A model generated the notes under the pieces. The model saw only the letters and a program-made list of their open reading frames with translations. It searched no databases and was not told the origin of the DNA. From the NCBI GenBank assembly GCA_014706295.1, contig JACSVZ010000042.1:496001-560000 (forward strand): DNA of 64,000 nucleotides, written 5' to 3'. This document shows positions 1 through 13,701 of the stretch, piece after piece. The stretch is from Lycocorax pyrrhopterus obiensis. Lineage: Eukaryota; Chordata; Aves; Passeriformes; Paradisaeidae. Both the position numbers and the translations under genes were made by a program. The number at the start of each line of letters is the position of its first letter. Positions within the stretch are counted from its first letter, which is position 1.

Positions 1-2035
1 GCTGGGACCTCCCCGAGCCCTGCTCGGTCCAGACACGTTTGTTATGAATCTCTCATCTCCCAGCCTGCAGATTTTACTATGTAAAGCAAAAAGCAGTTGT
101 GAGCACAGGGGTCTGACATCCATTTCCTAACCCACAAGTGTCATCTTGCCTCAGTGGCTCATTAGGAACACAATTCCTGCATTTCCGCTCTGGTTCTGAT
201 AAGTCCTTGAACAATGGCAGAGTGCAGGGGTTGTACACAAACCAGCTTGTGCTGAGTTTCCTGACTTATTCCATGTAGACCCTGCTGGGGATTTGCCAGA
301 TGAGGAATACCCAGAGAGCACATCTGACATAAAAGCAGCTTCCTGTTTCCTTAGGCTGCAGGCTGATGATTTTACCACACTGATAATTATTTTTTTCTGA
401 ATTGAATTGTGTAACAGAAGTTCTTTATTTCATGTCACTGAAATGGTTTGTCCCTTCCCCCCCCCCCCCACGCACTGCAGTTTATGTACACAATAAGTAT
501 CCTAGAAAGGAATTGCTTTCAAAACATCAATGCCAATTAGATCACCTGAGGTAGCTGCAGAGGGACCATTAATGAGCAGCACAGCTGAACTGTGTTTCAG
601 TCTGCAGCACGAGCAGTGACCCCATCTCACCAGCAGAAGGTGGTTCCTTGGGTAGGCTGGGTTACACAAAGATCACGGAAAGGTCTCTCAGCCCCCACTC
701 TGAGGGAGCTGCTGCTCATCTCCAGTTCATTTGCAGCTGTTTTGGGAACACGTGGCTACTGCGAGCCCAGGGCTCTGCACTGACCCTGGCAGCGCTGGGC
801 ACCAGCCCCTGGCACTCACAGAGCACCAGGTGATCCCTCTCCACCTTCCTGCTGGATCTGCTGGGGTGGAGAGGCTGGACAGGATCCCTTCCTATGCCGT
901 GGTAAGAACTGGAGGAGAAAATCAGCCCAGGGAGCAGAGAGGCCTCAGCAGAGAGGGGAGGAGCAGCCGAGGCTCCGCAGCCGCTCCTGGGAGCTCCTCA
1001 CTTGTCCAAAGGGTCCATCCTGAAGATTGTGGGGTTCCAAAATAGACTCTAATCTCGGGCACCCCACAGCTTCCTCTCAGCTGATGCCTCCAGGGCTCCT
1101 TCTGTCAAGAGGCAGCAGAAGAGCCGGGTCAGAGCAGGAATGTGGGGCAGGAGCGGTGCTGAAAGGCTGGGAAGCGAGGCAGGGCTTTTCCAAGTGTCAA
1201 GGTCGGGATACACGGGATCCAGAGGGTGTGATGCTCCTCTGGGCAAGAGGAAATGGGGAGAAGGAATGTGAAGTGTTTTTGAAGCATCCTCACCCTTCCT
1301 TGGCCTGTTTTTCAGGATGGAGGAACACCTGGCTTCACCCAGTGGCTCGGAGCAGCCTCGGAGTGGGAACCTTTCCCAGGAGAAGGTGATCAGTGTTTGC
1401 TCAAGGGCCCTGAGCTTTCTGAATTCAGACTGAATTGACAGCAGCTTGCTGAGAAATTCTTAAAATTCATTCTGGACAACCCAAATATCCTTTCCAAGAG
1501 CTGTGGAAGTGCAGGAATTTCGGGTCAAGGCTGCCTCCTAATCAGGGACCTCAGTCACACCATTGCAGGGAAGCAGGAGAGGGATGCAAATGTGCTGTAG
1601 CAACCACGGCGCGTGATTCGAGGTTTTCCAAAATGCAGGGAAGAAATTATTGCAAAAATGCCCCACAATGGTCCCTGTCAGGAGATAGCTGTGGCATGAG
1701 ATAACTGCTGTCTGTGATATGGCAGATAAAGAGGAGTGTGACACTGACAGTGTGATGAGCTTGCAATGGAATAACTAAAATTAGTTTCCATTCCTGCATC
1801 TGCCTAAGTCCTTATTCCCGTATGCCTTGGTTCAGGGCTGCTCTGGATTCCCTGTCCATAAATGGGCTGTTCCCAGGGGCTCTATTCCCATTTCAGATGT
1901 CACTGGAAAATGAAAGGATAGTATTTAATGAAAGGGTGGCAGGGGAGAAACGTGGCAGTGCATTACAGCCTGTGTGATCAAGGGAAAAGTCAGGGAGAAG
2001 AAGGAAAGGGAGAAGGCTGGGCAGCCACAGGGACA

Positions 2036-2160
2036 GGGAATTCCTGAAAATGAGAGACACCAGCTCCTCCTGACCCAGGGAATTCCTTAAACCGTGTGAC
2101 ACCGGCTCCTCCTGACCCAGGGAATTCCTTAAACCGTGTGACACCGGCTCCTCCTGGCCT
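2036..2160. repeat. 42-bp minisatellite, about three copies
   Basis: The same 42-bp unit starts at 2036, 2078 and 2120, each beginning GGGAATTCCT and ending in a CTCCTCCTG block. Copies two and three are nearly identical and copy one is diverged. It lies in intergenic DNA and has no visible function. Confidence 0.85.
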
Positions 2161-4943
2161 GGAGCACCACTGGCTTTGTGTGGGGAGCCCAGGGCTCATC
2201 TCCCTCAGCTCTTCCCAGCAAGTGAAAAGGATGGGGATCACACAGACCAGCAGGGCACACAAACTGCCTGCACTGCCACTGGAAATTCCCTTTCCTCCCT
2301 CCTTTAATCCTGCTGAGGTGGCAGAAGCCCCAGGCTCTGGGAAGGGACTCTGTCCACGCGCATTTGCTCCAGAGCAACCCGGCCACGTGGCAGCACAGAG
2401 AAATGATGAGAAGCTGAGAGTTCCAAGCCAGTGGAAAGCCTGAGGAACTGAAACAGAAAGAGCTGGAAAAACAGCTGGACATGGCCCTCCTGTCAGTGTC
2501 CTGCCAGTCACGTGCAGCACGTGCCCTGCAAGCTCTCGGCCTCGCCGTCCCAGCTCACGGTGTCCTCGCTCCTCCAGCAGATATTTGGAAGAGCTGCCAC
2601 TTCCATGCCTGGGTGGGCTTTGCACTTAACTGGGACATTTGTGGCACCCACCAAGTTCACTGCCCAGTCCTGCAGCTGGAGAGGGACACCCAGGAAGTTC
2701 TTAGATCCTTACATGAGACAGTCACATTCCAGCATTGAACCTGGTTCTATTTTTTCCTGCTCATTCTCAAAATGAACAAACACAGGCAATAAAAATGCAC
2801 ACGTGTTTCCAGGGCCAGGAAGTTATTTGCTTTTGCCATTTACGGGATGAGAAATGTCTCAAAATCTCTTGGTTTGTCTGCCCTCCCATGAGCTGGGTAC
2901 CTGCCTTGGTGTGTATGGATGCAGGCTCTAATATTATTAAAAGGTCATTCAAAATTAAAATAAATGACCTTTTATGGTCACACAATTTATTAATTCAGTC
3001 CCCAATTAATTCAAACCTGGTGAGACATGGTCAAAAATAGACCAATTCCTATTTGATATCTCCACACAGAAAGTGAGAGCAGTACTAATGAACAGAGAGG
3101 AGCCGCTGTTTAATCCCAGGGGTTTGGACTCTGCAGCCTTCTTATCACACTCCCTTCACAGAACAGTTTGACAGAAAAAGGTCAAGAGAAAGTTTTAATT
3201 TTACATTTTTGAAATTCTTTCTCTCATCATGCAGTTATTTTGTAGTGCTTTGGTATTCATGTGGGTGTTAAACTTCAGGAAACTCTCTGAGCAGCTCCAG
3301 TGACACTGACAAAAACAAGATTGCAGAACAAAACCTTTCAGAAACCTCCCAGACTCGTCCCCTTTCCTTGTCAGCCCCATGTCCAAGCAGGCTCTTCGAG
3401 GGATTCCATTCTTTTCCTTAATGAGAGCTCCATTTAAAAGCTCTCATAGTCCTAAATGAACAAAGTTCTTGAGAATAATCACTAAATGTATTTTGTCCTT
3501 GGGTTTGAGAACTGTGGACTCCTAATCTTCAACAATGGGGAAAAACCAGACTCAGGTCAACAGAAATTGTTTTGTTGACAATTTTGATTAATAACTTGAA
3601 ATTATTTAACTGACAACTTGAGTACTAAGCAGAGATGGAATATTTTCTGGTAGTGTTAGTTGATATCTCAGCACAAGATATTAATGGCTAAGTCAACAGC
3701 TTGTAATCACATCAGCAAAACATGAGGACAAATTAGACAAGCCTGTCTAATATTTGCTCTGTTTATTTAATGTTAGGGTTGGAATCAGAAAGGGAAAGAA
3801 AATTGTACATAACAGTAGAAAAGATTGATTCATTAAAAAACACTTTTTAAAGTTTAGCTTTAAAAATCCAAAGATGAAAGTGTGTTACATTCTACTCTCT
3901 GTAACTCGATCACTGGAATTATACTGGGTAAATTAAGGCTGTCAGCAGCCTCTCTCTGTTTTGACTGCCATGCAGCTGAATATCAAATTTTGCCTTTTCC
4001 GTCTTTTTTTAAAGGGAAACTGGCTCAAACACCTCACTATTTTGACTTCAGTTGCAGCAAAAATCGCAAATATGTTCTGTTCCTCCTGGCCTTGCTTCTA
4101 CAGCGTCGTTGTCTGGGATGCTCAGAGCACCTGAGAATTGGTGAGGGGTCTGAGCAGAGCGCACAGGGCTGAATGCTCCTCACCTGGAAAACTCTTACAT
4201 CTATCCAAGACAACGAATTGAAGCACTAATTCCTCTCCAAATTTAACGAGCACATCAGAATGTCATTTTTTAATTGGCAGCTTTTAAAAAAACAATTCAC
4301 AAGAGGCAAAGCAAACGAGGGTCCAGTGGCAACAGCTCCATGCAGATGTCTTTACAGGCAGGAAATTATCTCCTGGATCCATGGCTTGGTTTGTGAGTCG
4401 CTGCCACAGCAGCCTGAGACCGTTTTAGTGGGAGCACATGGACGCAGAGATTACTCTTTCTCAGGTGCTCTGTGTGCTCTATTAACTCTTGTGAGGCTCG
4501 GGATCATGAAAACACATTTTAACCAGATAACTTTTAACCAATCCCCCACTTTTTAGGCTCTGGCTGTGCCAGTTCCTTGCTATGTTGTGCTGATCTCCCT
4601 CCCAGCTGTGTAACACCAGCACTCCCTCCCCTCTGCTCCCGGAGCTTCTCCAGGTGAAAACGGCCTCTGCTTCCCCTCACAGGGGGTGGAAAAGGGGACT
4701 GGTGATCCCTGCTGGCTCGAGCCTTAATGTTTTTGTGCCTCAAACATGTTTTTAAATGCTTGGCAATCCTTAGGTGACCGTCTGTCATGCACAGTGTCCC
4801 ACCTGGAACGTGCCAGGCAGGATTTACAGCCGGCACGCTGAACAGGCTGGGCCCTCCTGGGACATATCTGAGTTACAAGAACACCCTCAGAAAAACTCAT
4901 TGTGCTGCCTCACTCCTCTGCCCTCCATCACAGATAAATTTTG

Positions 4944-5010
4944 AGGGTTGGACTTGATAATCTCAGAGGTCTCCTCAAACTTTAATGATGCTGTGGTTTT
5001 GTGATTTGAT
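4944..5010 (+). mobile_element. CR1 LINE 3'-end fragment
   Basis: The stretch resembles the avian CR1 3' end: a GGTTGGACTTGATAATCT-like core followed by short TGAT-rich terminal repeats. It is only about 65 bp and heavily 5'-truncated, as is usual for CR1. Confidence 0.6.
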
Positions 5011-8000
5011 GCCCACATCAGTTCTCATCCCAGTACCAGCAAATACAAATGGATTTTTTAAAGATGTTTTCTCCTGTCTCAGCACTGCCACAAAAGGATC
5101 AGCTTTATGCTACATTTGCTTGTCTATCCAGCAAAAATGGCTGGAGCAACCTGAGCTTTCATTCAGTAGGTCTGAATCACCACCCTCCCTTTGCACACAC
5201 CCTCAGAAAATTAAATAAAGTGGGACCTGCCAAATCACCTGTGTCTGGCTGCCTCTTAGTGAGCTGCAGAAAAAGGCACGGGAAAGGACTCGCAGAAGTG
5301 TGGGAGACACTAAACCCAGCAGAGGATGCGGCTGTGGGGAGTGCTGGGACCAGCAGGACGTGCCTGGAAGGAGCACAGACCTCGCTGCAGAAGTCCAGCC
5401 AGGCCTCCAGCCCCCTCTGCCCTTGGTCCCCTCCAAAAAACCCGAATGAAACAAGAGCCAAGAGCACAGAATCCCTCTGCCGGTTCTTCATGCCCGAGGA
5501 AAGAGCCGGGCGGAGCAGGACTGGGCAGGGGCAGAGGAGCTGCTTGGGTTTGTCTTGGTGGCAGCAGGGTGCTGATAAGGAGAGAGAGATAAGGAGCGCT
5601 GGGGCTGCTCCCTTCACCTGTGCTCCCGCTCAGCGTGGGACTGGCCTTTGTCAGACTGAGCCTTCACCTGCTGCTGGGCCCCTTTTCTGAAAGGGAAAAG
5701 ATTTCACTCGTTCGTATGGGAGCTTGTGAGTCTTTGCTACTCGTGTTCCCAGGGCACTTGGGAATATTTGATTGACAAACCTCACGCAAACACAGTGTCT
5801 CATTGTACAACAGGATATATAAAAACACACACATACATTAGAGAGAAAAATTAAAGTTATTAAGAAATCAAAAAATAGTTCAGTTAATCACCAAATGGGG
5901 CATAATTACAAGTGAAAATAAACATTCCACTGGATTGGAAATCTGAAAGAATGAATTCTAATGCTTTGTATCCTCAGTTTTTACTTCCAGGGGAACAGGT
6001 TGACAGGATTAATCAATTCTATTTTATTTTTGGGCTATGGTTGGCTCGCAGTCAGTGTTTTTACCAGCCTGATGACAGCACATCGAACTCAGCACCCTGG
6101 GATCAGAAAACCCCAACTGCCGAGGTTGCTGTAACCATTTGCCATCTAGTGGACAATGCAGATCTCACTCCGTGCTTGGCTGGAGTAGGAAGAAATATGA
6201 GCACCAGGATTGGGGTGTATTCCTTGGAAATCTGGTCTGGCTCATTGGCCAAGACATTCACTTACTTTAAATAAGTAACAGAGCAAGAGCCAGCTCACCT
6301 GCTGTTAATTTGTAATCTGAGTATTTGAGATCAGGCACCTTGACTGAAACTGGAGTGAGGGGTTTGTCCTCTTTTCCTCTTGCACATGGACCTCGCCATG
6401 TTCAGTGCCTGACCACAGCAGTTTGGGGTGGTTACAGACCACCATTTTTGCCTTCTAAAATGAATGATTTTTTTCCTCTCGTGACTACACCTTGTTAGCA
6501 CAAAAAGGGTGGGAAGACCCAGCAGGTGAAGATACCCATTCACATCTTTGGCCTGCCCAGATTACACAATTTCTATTTAATTTAGCAGCCTTGATTCTCA
6601 AGTCTGTCTTAATTTTTCCCTGCTATTGGGAATTCTTCCTATAAGGGAAAATTTACCAATAACTGTTCCTTTTCATGACTTGATGCAAACTGGAAAACTT
6701 GTTTTCACTTATCAGACAAGATATATGAAAATCTGCCATTCCTCCTAATTTAAGTAGTGTCTTTCATTTAAAAGGTATTTCTTATCAGGGTGAGAGTTTC
6801 CACATTAACCTCTGGTTTTGAAATGATCCCAAGTGGTGCAGTTGTCATACCTTGGCCTTGGGAAATTGTCCTGTACCCTGGGAAATCTGGGCAGGTGGGA
6901 GGCTCTCAGGGGACTGGGCTCAGTGCTAAAAGCATCTCGGATTAATGTGCAGCACAGGTGACTGGAAAATTTGATGTCCTTGGCAGTGAGGGACCACAGA
7001 GGTTCCCAGCCTGCAGGGATCAGGAAGTCTGAGCTGCAGAGAGGTGGAGATGTGACCAGAGCGGGCTAATCCTGCCTGCCCCGCATGCCTGACGTGTTTC
7101 AGCTGCCTGTCAGTGGCATCCAACGATACCATGGCTTGGATTCCAGGCATGCCTTCAAACACCTTTCAGGCTTTTTTAAAAAAAGCTGGGAGCAAAGAAT
7201 CAGCATTATCTTGATATTCCAGCCAGGAATAAATATTGTTTTAATTTACAGAAGCAGCCAGTGCACACACACACAGATTCTCACTCAGGCACACCCAGAC
7301 ACGCTGAGCTCTCCAGCGTGTCCCTTCCAACTCGGAACATTCTGTGGTCTCTGATCTTCCACATAAAATAAATTCCCCGCTTTTTACAGAACAAGCCTGA
7401 CTGGGAAGTTAGATAAACTACCAGAATATGCCTATTACTTTGGTGGAGAGGAGCTCTTGGGAAGATCAGGTAACTTTCAAGATAATGAGTCACATCCTGA
7501 CACTCTCTCCCTCTCTAGACCCTTCCGGCCAATCTGTTTTTAGGATCTAAGCTCGTGCACTGGCTCCTTTTCCATTTTAGTGAGAGCTCTGGGTTCCGGT
7601 GCGGGTGGGATCAGGGCAGCCCTGCCCCTCCTGCTGCAGATTCCCAGGGGCTGTGCTGTTCTCCAGGTGTTAACCTTGTGCTCGACGCCAACAAGCTCCA
7701 CCTTATCCGCCTGCACGTTGACCTTGGGTGGTTATCGGGACGAGCTCCCAGCTTTGTGCACTGGGAACACAACTCCACCATTGTTCTGGGATTGGCTGCC
7801 GGGCTGCAGCGCTCTGTGGGTGCCTCCCATGGAAATCACTGGGAATTTTCCATCCATTCCACTGGAAAATCTCATGGATCACAACGCAAAAAGATCCTCT
7901 ACCAGCAAACGACCCACAAAACCACTGATACCTAATGAGCTCTAGGACAGCGGTTTCCTATCAGATAGAGCCTGTCTAAGTTAACTGATTAATAAAATTA

Positions 8001-8028
8001 AAGGTTTAATATGTTAATATATTCAGCT

Positions 8029-8405
8029 TTGGGCCCCTCATGGCAAGAGGGACACTGAGGGGCTGGAGTGTGTCCAGGGAAGGGAATGGAGCTGGGAAGG
8101 GTCTGGAGCATCAGGAGCGGCTGAGGGAGCTGGGAAAGGGGCTCAGCCTGGAGAAAAGGGGGCTCAGGGGGGACCTTGTGGCTCTGCACAACTCCCTGAC
8201 AGGAGGGGGCAGGTGGGGGGGGTCGGGCTCTGCTCCCAGGGAACGGGGACAGGAGGAGAGGAACTGGAAGTGTTCAAAAAAAGTGTGGATGTGGCACCTG
8301 GGGACATGGTTTGATGGTGAACAGGGTGGTGGTGGTGGGTTGATGCTTGAACTTGATGACCTTAAAGGCCTTTTCCAACCTTAATGATTCCGTGATTCCA
8401 TGATT
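8029..8405 (+). mobile_element. CR1 LINE, 5'-truncated copy
   Basis: This is the clearest CR1 copy in the window. It runs from GGGCCCCTCATGGCAAGAGG through the typical GGAGCGGCTGAGGGAGCTGGG section to the 3' end, where GACCTTAAAGGCCTTTTCC is followed by TGATTCCGTGATTCC-type terminal repeats. It is sense on the plus strand. No intact reverse transcriptase frame is present. Confidence 0.9.
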
Positions 8406-10328
8406 TCCTTCATGTCATGAACCCTCAGTGCAGAGTCTTTGCTGACACACGGTGGATTTAAAGATTGACATTTTCAGACTACAGTTACTTCAGGCTGGGT
8501 CTGATCTTCAGGGACACTTTACCTATTGCTGATTTTTACCTCTTTGGTCTTTCCCTGTAGTCCAGTTATATTATCAAGCACCTGCAAGATAAAGAAAATA
8601 GATTAATTGTAATCCAAGACAGGTCCATAAAGCATATTGTAAACTGTGGCCTAGTCAACAAAGAATGAAATGGCAGGAAATAACAAGGGCAAATACAGTA
8701 TCGATAAATAAAATATCAAACTTCTTTCTCCTGCATAAGTCCTTTTCTCTGGTTTGTTCAGAGCTGGCTGTACATTCCTGTTTGCCCTGTAATTAGTTAT
8801 TTTGAATTGAGAATAAATTTCTTTTTGCTTTGCAGCCTTTTCTAGTATGGCCTTTGAGGTTGCTGGTGATACCAACAGGCCGAGGCTCAAGGGCTGTGAA
8901 TTCAGAGCTGTGATTTGCCCATCCATGTGCTCTTGTGGGAACAGAACATCCTCTGGAAAACTGGGGGAAGCAGAGCATGGCCACAGGGGTCGTGTGGTTT
9001 ATGATTCTTCCTGTGCTCCCTCCGCTCTTTGTTGGGAGCTGTACCACAACAGATTTGTGCAGCAGCCCCACAACAGATTTGCCCCAGGGGTGCTGCATCC
9101 AGAAGGTTCCCATGAGCTGGACCCCTGCACACTGGAGGGGCTGTGAGAGTAGATGGAGAGCTGAAGTTTTGTTTACCAGACAACAAACAGAGCAGTCAAA
9201 ATGCAAACATAATCGATATAAACATATTCCTCAGAGGCCTGACTGGTACCACGAGACTACGAACTAAAATTAAAGCTAGAAACAATATTCTTCCATTTGT
9301 GAGGAAGGGCAGGAACACTACCTCCCTGACTCAAAATTAAATGGCAGGTAATGAGGTATTGAGGCTGGTTTCAGGGTCCATAGAACATAGAACAACTATT
9401 CCTAGATTCATTTGACAAAGTTCAACCCTCCAGAAACATTTTTCGGATCACCAAGAACCTGCAGCCTGTTGTGAATACAATTAATCTAAAAGAACAGCTT
9501 CACCATGTGATGCAATGCTCTTTTATTAAAAAGCAGATGGTTTGACCAGGAGTCTGATTTGAAAACAACAAACTGCAGACCTGGGGCCATTTTTCTCCAA
9601 GGAATGTCTTGCCCTCTGGCAGCCATTCAAGGCTGTAATAAACAGTAAACATCCAGTCTTCGTCCCCAAAACACACCCCCCTTCCAAGCCCTGGTGGGAA
9701 GGATGTGTGAGTTCAGCCATTCCCTGGGATTGCAGCAGGGCAGGCAGGTGGCACCAGCACTGCCCCGTCCTGCATTTCCATCAGCTCCTGACACAAAGGC
9801 CTCTCCAAGGCACGTGGCACACTCAGCAAGTGGCCACAGCTCTTTGTGCCCTGCCATTGTGCGAAAGGAAAACTTTATTCCAAGGTACAAATTTTTTATG
9901 GCTGGGACAGTGTCCTCTACCCAGGCTTGGAAAATGCCCAGAACAAAAATCTCTCTGGCCCTCCACACTTATTCGAACTGCTGCAGATTTCCACTGGCCC
10001 TGCAGAGTTCAAGCTGCTTTGTAAATGTTGGAAACGTGGATCTGCTCCCTCCCTTTATCTCCATTCACCTGTTTGCTCCCTCCCCCAGCCATCCTACATA
10101 AGGCGAGCCAGCACCTGGATGCTGATGCCAAAGTGAAGTTCTGCACTGGAAAAATCTATTCTGTTCCTGTTTCTTCACTTTATGAAGCACAAACCAATGC
10201 CTGGGCCGTGCTGCAGACCCAGCACAGGAATGGACCAAAGGGAAATGTGTCTCTTCTGCAGGGCAGCTCACAAGGCCCACGGTCATTTCGGTCTGATTTT
10301 GGATGGAAGAAACAGACAAAGCATTCTA

Positions 10329-10355
10329 TTTATTTATTAAAGCATTGTATTTATT
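10329..10355 (-). terminator. GKN2 poly(A) signals
   Basis: Three AATAAA hexamers on the minus strand (complement of 10329-10334, 10333-10338 and 10350-10355) lie about 140-165 nt downstream of the GKN2 stop codon. They make a plausible 3' end for that transcript. Confidence 0.7.
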
Positions 10356-10494
10356 TGTATATCATAGGCTTGTTGTGCATCAAAGCTTTGGATAGGTAGG
10401 TTGAGCCTTGCACCCGAGTTCTGTTCCAGCTGGAGAACATGGTTACCATCACTGAACATGCAAAGAAACAAGGCATTTCCTAGCAACAGGAATG

Positions 10495-13400
10495 TCAAGA
10501 TCCAGTTGCAATGAGTTTTTCACAGATTTTAAGGCCCAAAATGCTTGGAATTCCAGCACTGGCACAGCCATCAATGTTCACTGGTGCTAAAAAATCCCAA
10601 GAAAATGAGGATAGTGTCAGTATCAGTATATATATGAGTATGTATCCCAGTATCAGTATCTCCCCACCAGATGAGATCCCTGTATGCAGCCAGGAAAAGT
10701 CCTAAATACACAAATCTCCATCCCCTGTTATGGCCCTATTCAAGGCTTCTGTTTGTCTCGAAATTGTGCAAAACCTTTGTGGTGTAACCCAACGGGAAGA
10801 AATGTCTGTACAGCCCCAAGGCACCACGAGGATTTGGGTTAAAAGGGGAGGAAGGTGCCCTGGGGCAGAGCCACAATGCCCTGATCTGTAACCTACCGTC
10901 AGTGGCTACGAGCCTGTAGAGAGGCAGCCCCGTGCAGAGATTTTCAATGTGTTTGCCATAGAGAACCCAGTCTTTCAAACGCCCCAGCCAGGAGCTGCCG
11001 TCTTGGAACTGGGTCCACACGTTATTCGGAGAGTATAAATTCTTCATGGTCTGAAAAGAAAAGGTTAGACACCATCAGAAATGTAGCTTTAGCTTCACTC
11101 TGCTGGGGCACCCTTTGAGAAGGTTCCCAAACCTAAAATCACCTTTCTTTGCCTCACAAAAAACATTGGATAAAGAAGCTTCATGCTTTAAAAAAACGTA
11201 TTTTCAATCTATTCAGTAACAAAACTCACTAGATATTAATTATGCCAACAGAGTGAACCTGAGCTGCATTGCTGCCATAATAAGTTATGTTAATTGGCAG
11301 CAAGTTTTGCTGTAAATGGACCAGAACTCCAGTTCACCTCCAGGCAATACTTCCAGTCTCCTTCTGAAACCTCAGCCTGAATAGCAAAGTCAAATTCTGG
11401 TCAAAGTAAATTGATCTCTACATTCTGTTCTGAAAAAAAAAAAAAATTCAAGCAATGTCAAGGTCAAAATATCAGCAGGACAATGAATAAAGGTAAAGTT
11501 TGCCTGAACTAAAATTGTGATCACCTCAAAATAGTCAAATTACATCAGTTCCAAGGACAGGGGATTGTACAGCCCCTATTAAACTGCAGGGGGACCATGA
11601 TGGTTCATTATCTTAAAAGAATGTTCTGCATGATATTCCCTTGAAGCTGTATCTTGTCAGGTCAGCTCCATCATTCCTAAGACAGCACAAGTCATTCCTG
11701 AGCTGGTTTAGGGGCAGAGTGGACAGTCCCCCTCACACCACACTGCTCCCATCCAGCCTTCCTTGCCAGCAGCAAGGGCTCCCCACAAAGTCACCTCTCT
11801 TTCAAAAGCCAGACGTCCAATCTCTCGCAGCTCTGGGATGTATTCCTTCTTTATTTTCATGATAAAGCAGGCATTTCGTGAAAATAACCTGGTTGCGACA
11901 TACCCCTGTGATGGAAAGAAAGAAGGTTAAATCATTAGAAATGGCTAATGCTGACATTAGTTGATGCTCTCTACTCTTCGGGGCAATCTGGAAGGAACAC
12001 CAGAGGCTGCTGCTGGGGAATGACTGCATTTCCTTTGTCTCCTTTGGGGAATGGAACCAGCCTGTCCTGGTGCCTGTCCCTAAGACTGGAAGCATCACTT
12101 CTGACAGACTTCTGCTGCCCATGAGTGCTGGCAGCCCCTCCTCACCTCCAGCCCCACTGAGGTCAGTGATCTTCTTCTCACGTCCAGGAACTGCCACCAC
12201 AGGTTTCATTACAAGTCTTTTAAACTGCCCCATTGTACGGGTGAAAAAAGGAGATGGCCAAGGAGGAGGAAAGGTGCTGGGAGTCTTCAAAGAAACAGTG
12301 TTCCGGGACAAGATGTGGTGAGAATGCACTAAAATAATTTCTGATTTTGAAAACTTCCTCAGGGATTGATTCGAAGCAGACTCTTGGATTTACTCACATG
12401 TTTGTAGTCAAAAATGGTATCAGAGGAGTACACGCCACAGCGGACATGGACGTCAACGATCTGCTCCTCGCTCTGGACGGTCATAGTCCCAGTGACATAG
12501 TTGCTGACAGGATCTCGCAGCACAAAGGTCTTTGGTAAAAAGCACAAAATCATTGTTCATCACCTGGCTTCCATCTTTAGCAGGTGCAACAACCCCCAGT
12601 GCTTTCTGCTTTGTGTAAATATTAAATCCCTTAAGAACCCTGGAGCGCTCCGAGGAGGCTCCTGAGGTGGAGGTCGGTTACGAAACAGGCCCTCCTGCAG
12701 GCTGAGGGAAAACTGCACGGGGCATCCCAGGCATCCTGGGCGGCAGCAGGGACTGGCAGGAGACTGCACCAGTCTCCAGATGTTTGATTGAGCCAAGGGG
12801 ACGTCTGTCCCCCTGACTTCTTGTTACTTTGCACCTGCACAGAACCTCCTCTTTGGCTTGACTGTCACCTCTGGCAAAAGCTCTTTCTCTACACTTGGCA
12901 ATAAGCAACTTCTTAGTTTTAGTTTCTTCTGTGGTTTTCTTCCTATCCTATTCCCCCTGCCCAGGGATCCAACACATTTTAAATGCTCATGTGCAGGACA
13001 AGGCTCATCACTCTACTTACGTCCAATGCAGAAGTCTGAGCCCAAAAGACTCCCAGGCAAATGAGGACTGCAACCTGTAAAAGGAATCGGAATTCTCACT
13101 CATCAGAAACACCAGGCAGTGCCATAAAAAAACCCAGTCCATGAACTGAGGGAAGGAGCTGTAGCATCAGTTTGAAAAATTACCCACTTAGCATGTATAT
13201 TAGCTGAAAACAACTGAAATTGCTCATTGTAGAGTTTCTGCTATCAGGCTCTCTTTTGCCTGTAACTGAAAAAGCAGAATAATGTAACCATTACATTTCT
13301 GCAGTTTTCAGAAGTCCCTCCTTGATGCGACGTTACTTCTTGATTTGCCTCTACAGCTGCAATTATTAAACCATAACTAAACCCCCCTTCTATAACCAAT

Positions 13401-13621
13401 TCTTCATTCTTTGCTCAAATGAGGCTTCCACTGACTTTGCTGACCCAAGAAATACAAGTTTCCCTCTGAACTACCCAAAGAAACACACAGATCATATTAT
13501 TGTACCGCTGTATTGTACCACTTACTTGAGCATCTTCTTCTCTATCCCTTTGTTTTTAAAAGTGAGGAACTTACAGTGTTAAAAGTTCAACAGAAATGGA
13601 GATACTCACAAATGTCTTCAT
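10495..13621 (-). CDS. GKN2: Gastrokine-2, six coding exons, 184 aa
   Basis: Secreted stomach protein of the BRICHOS family. Coding exons, in transcript order: 13621-13610, 13074-13021, 12529-12398, 11905-11795, 11050-10897 and 10586-10495; all junctions are GT-AG and the frame closes at 555 nt. Residues 1 to about 20 form the signal peptide. The BRICHOS part carries the invariant Asp in TIFDYKH (D63) and the Cys pair C79 (NACF) and C142 (ENLCTGLPLY). C162 and C176 form the C-terminal pair in the GKN2-type tail (GCASAG...LKIC). C53 sits where human GKN2 has the cysteine known to link it to TFF1. The length of 184 aa equals human GKN2. The start is the only ATG placed in frame before a 4-codon first exon, as in all gastrokines here. 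It is head-to-head with GKN1, as in mammals. Confidence 0.95.
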
Positions 13622-13690
13622 TTTTCTTTCAGATGAGAACAAGAGGCTGCAGAAGGTAAGAACGCAAGAAAATCCCAGAGACCTTCAACT

Positions 13691-13700
13691 TTTATATCTT
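13691..13700 (-). promoter_or_regulatory. GKN2 TATA box
   Basis: On the minus strand a GATATAAAAG motif lies about 70 bp upstream of the GKN2 ATG. That predicts a 5'UTR of roughly 45 nt. The same TATA-to-ATG spacing (about 58-63 bp) occurs at the other gastrokine genes in the window. Confidence 0.75.
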
Positions 13701-13701
13701 G

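Larger units (their letters stand above)
1..10320. other. Left flank with no recognised gene
   Basis: I find no exon series, tRNA or other gene in this stretch. Open frames of up to 211 codons exist on both strands, but they show no protein family similarity I recognise and no supporting splice pattern. The content is intergenic DNA downstream of GKN2, with CR1 remnants, a C-run near 459-470, a three-copy 42-bp minisatellite and a short CA run near 7262-7273. A distal noncoding RNA or enhancer cannot be excluded by eye. Confidence 0.6.

Noticed and set aside
1990..2625. 211-codon open frame on the minus strand
   Set aside because: It overlaps the 42-bp minisatellite, has no recognisable domain and no splice or codon support; probably chance.
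10690..10790. Alternative last exon for GKN2 just downstream of exon 5
   Set aside because: An AG and a short frame exist, but the peptide lacks the conserved Gly-Cys and Ile-Cys tail. The exon at 10586-10495 matches the family and gives exactly 184 aa.
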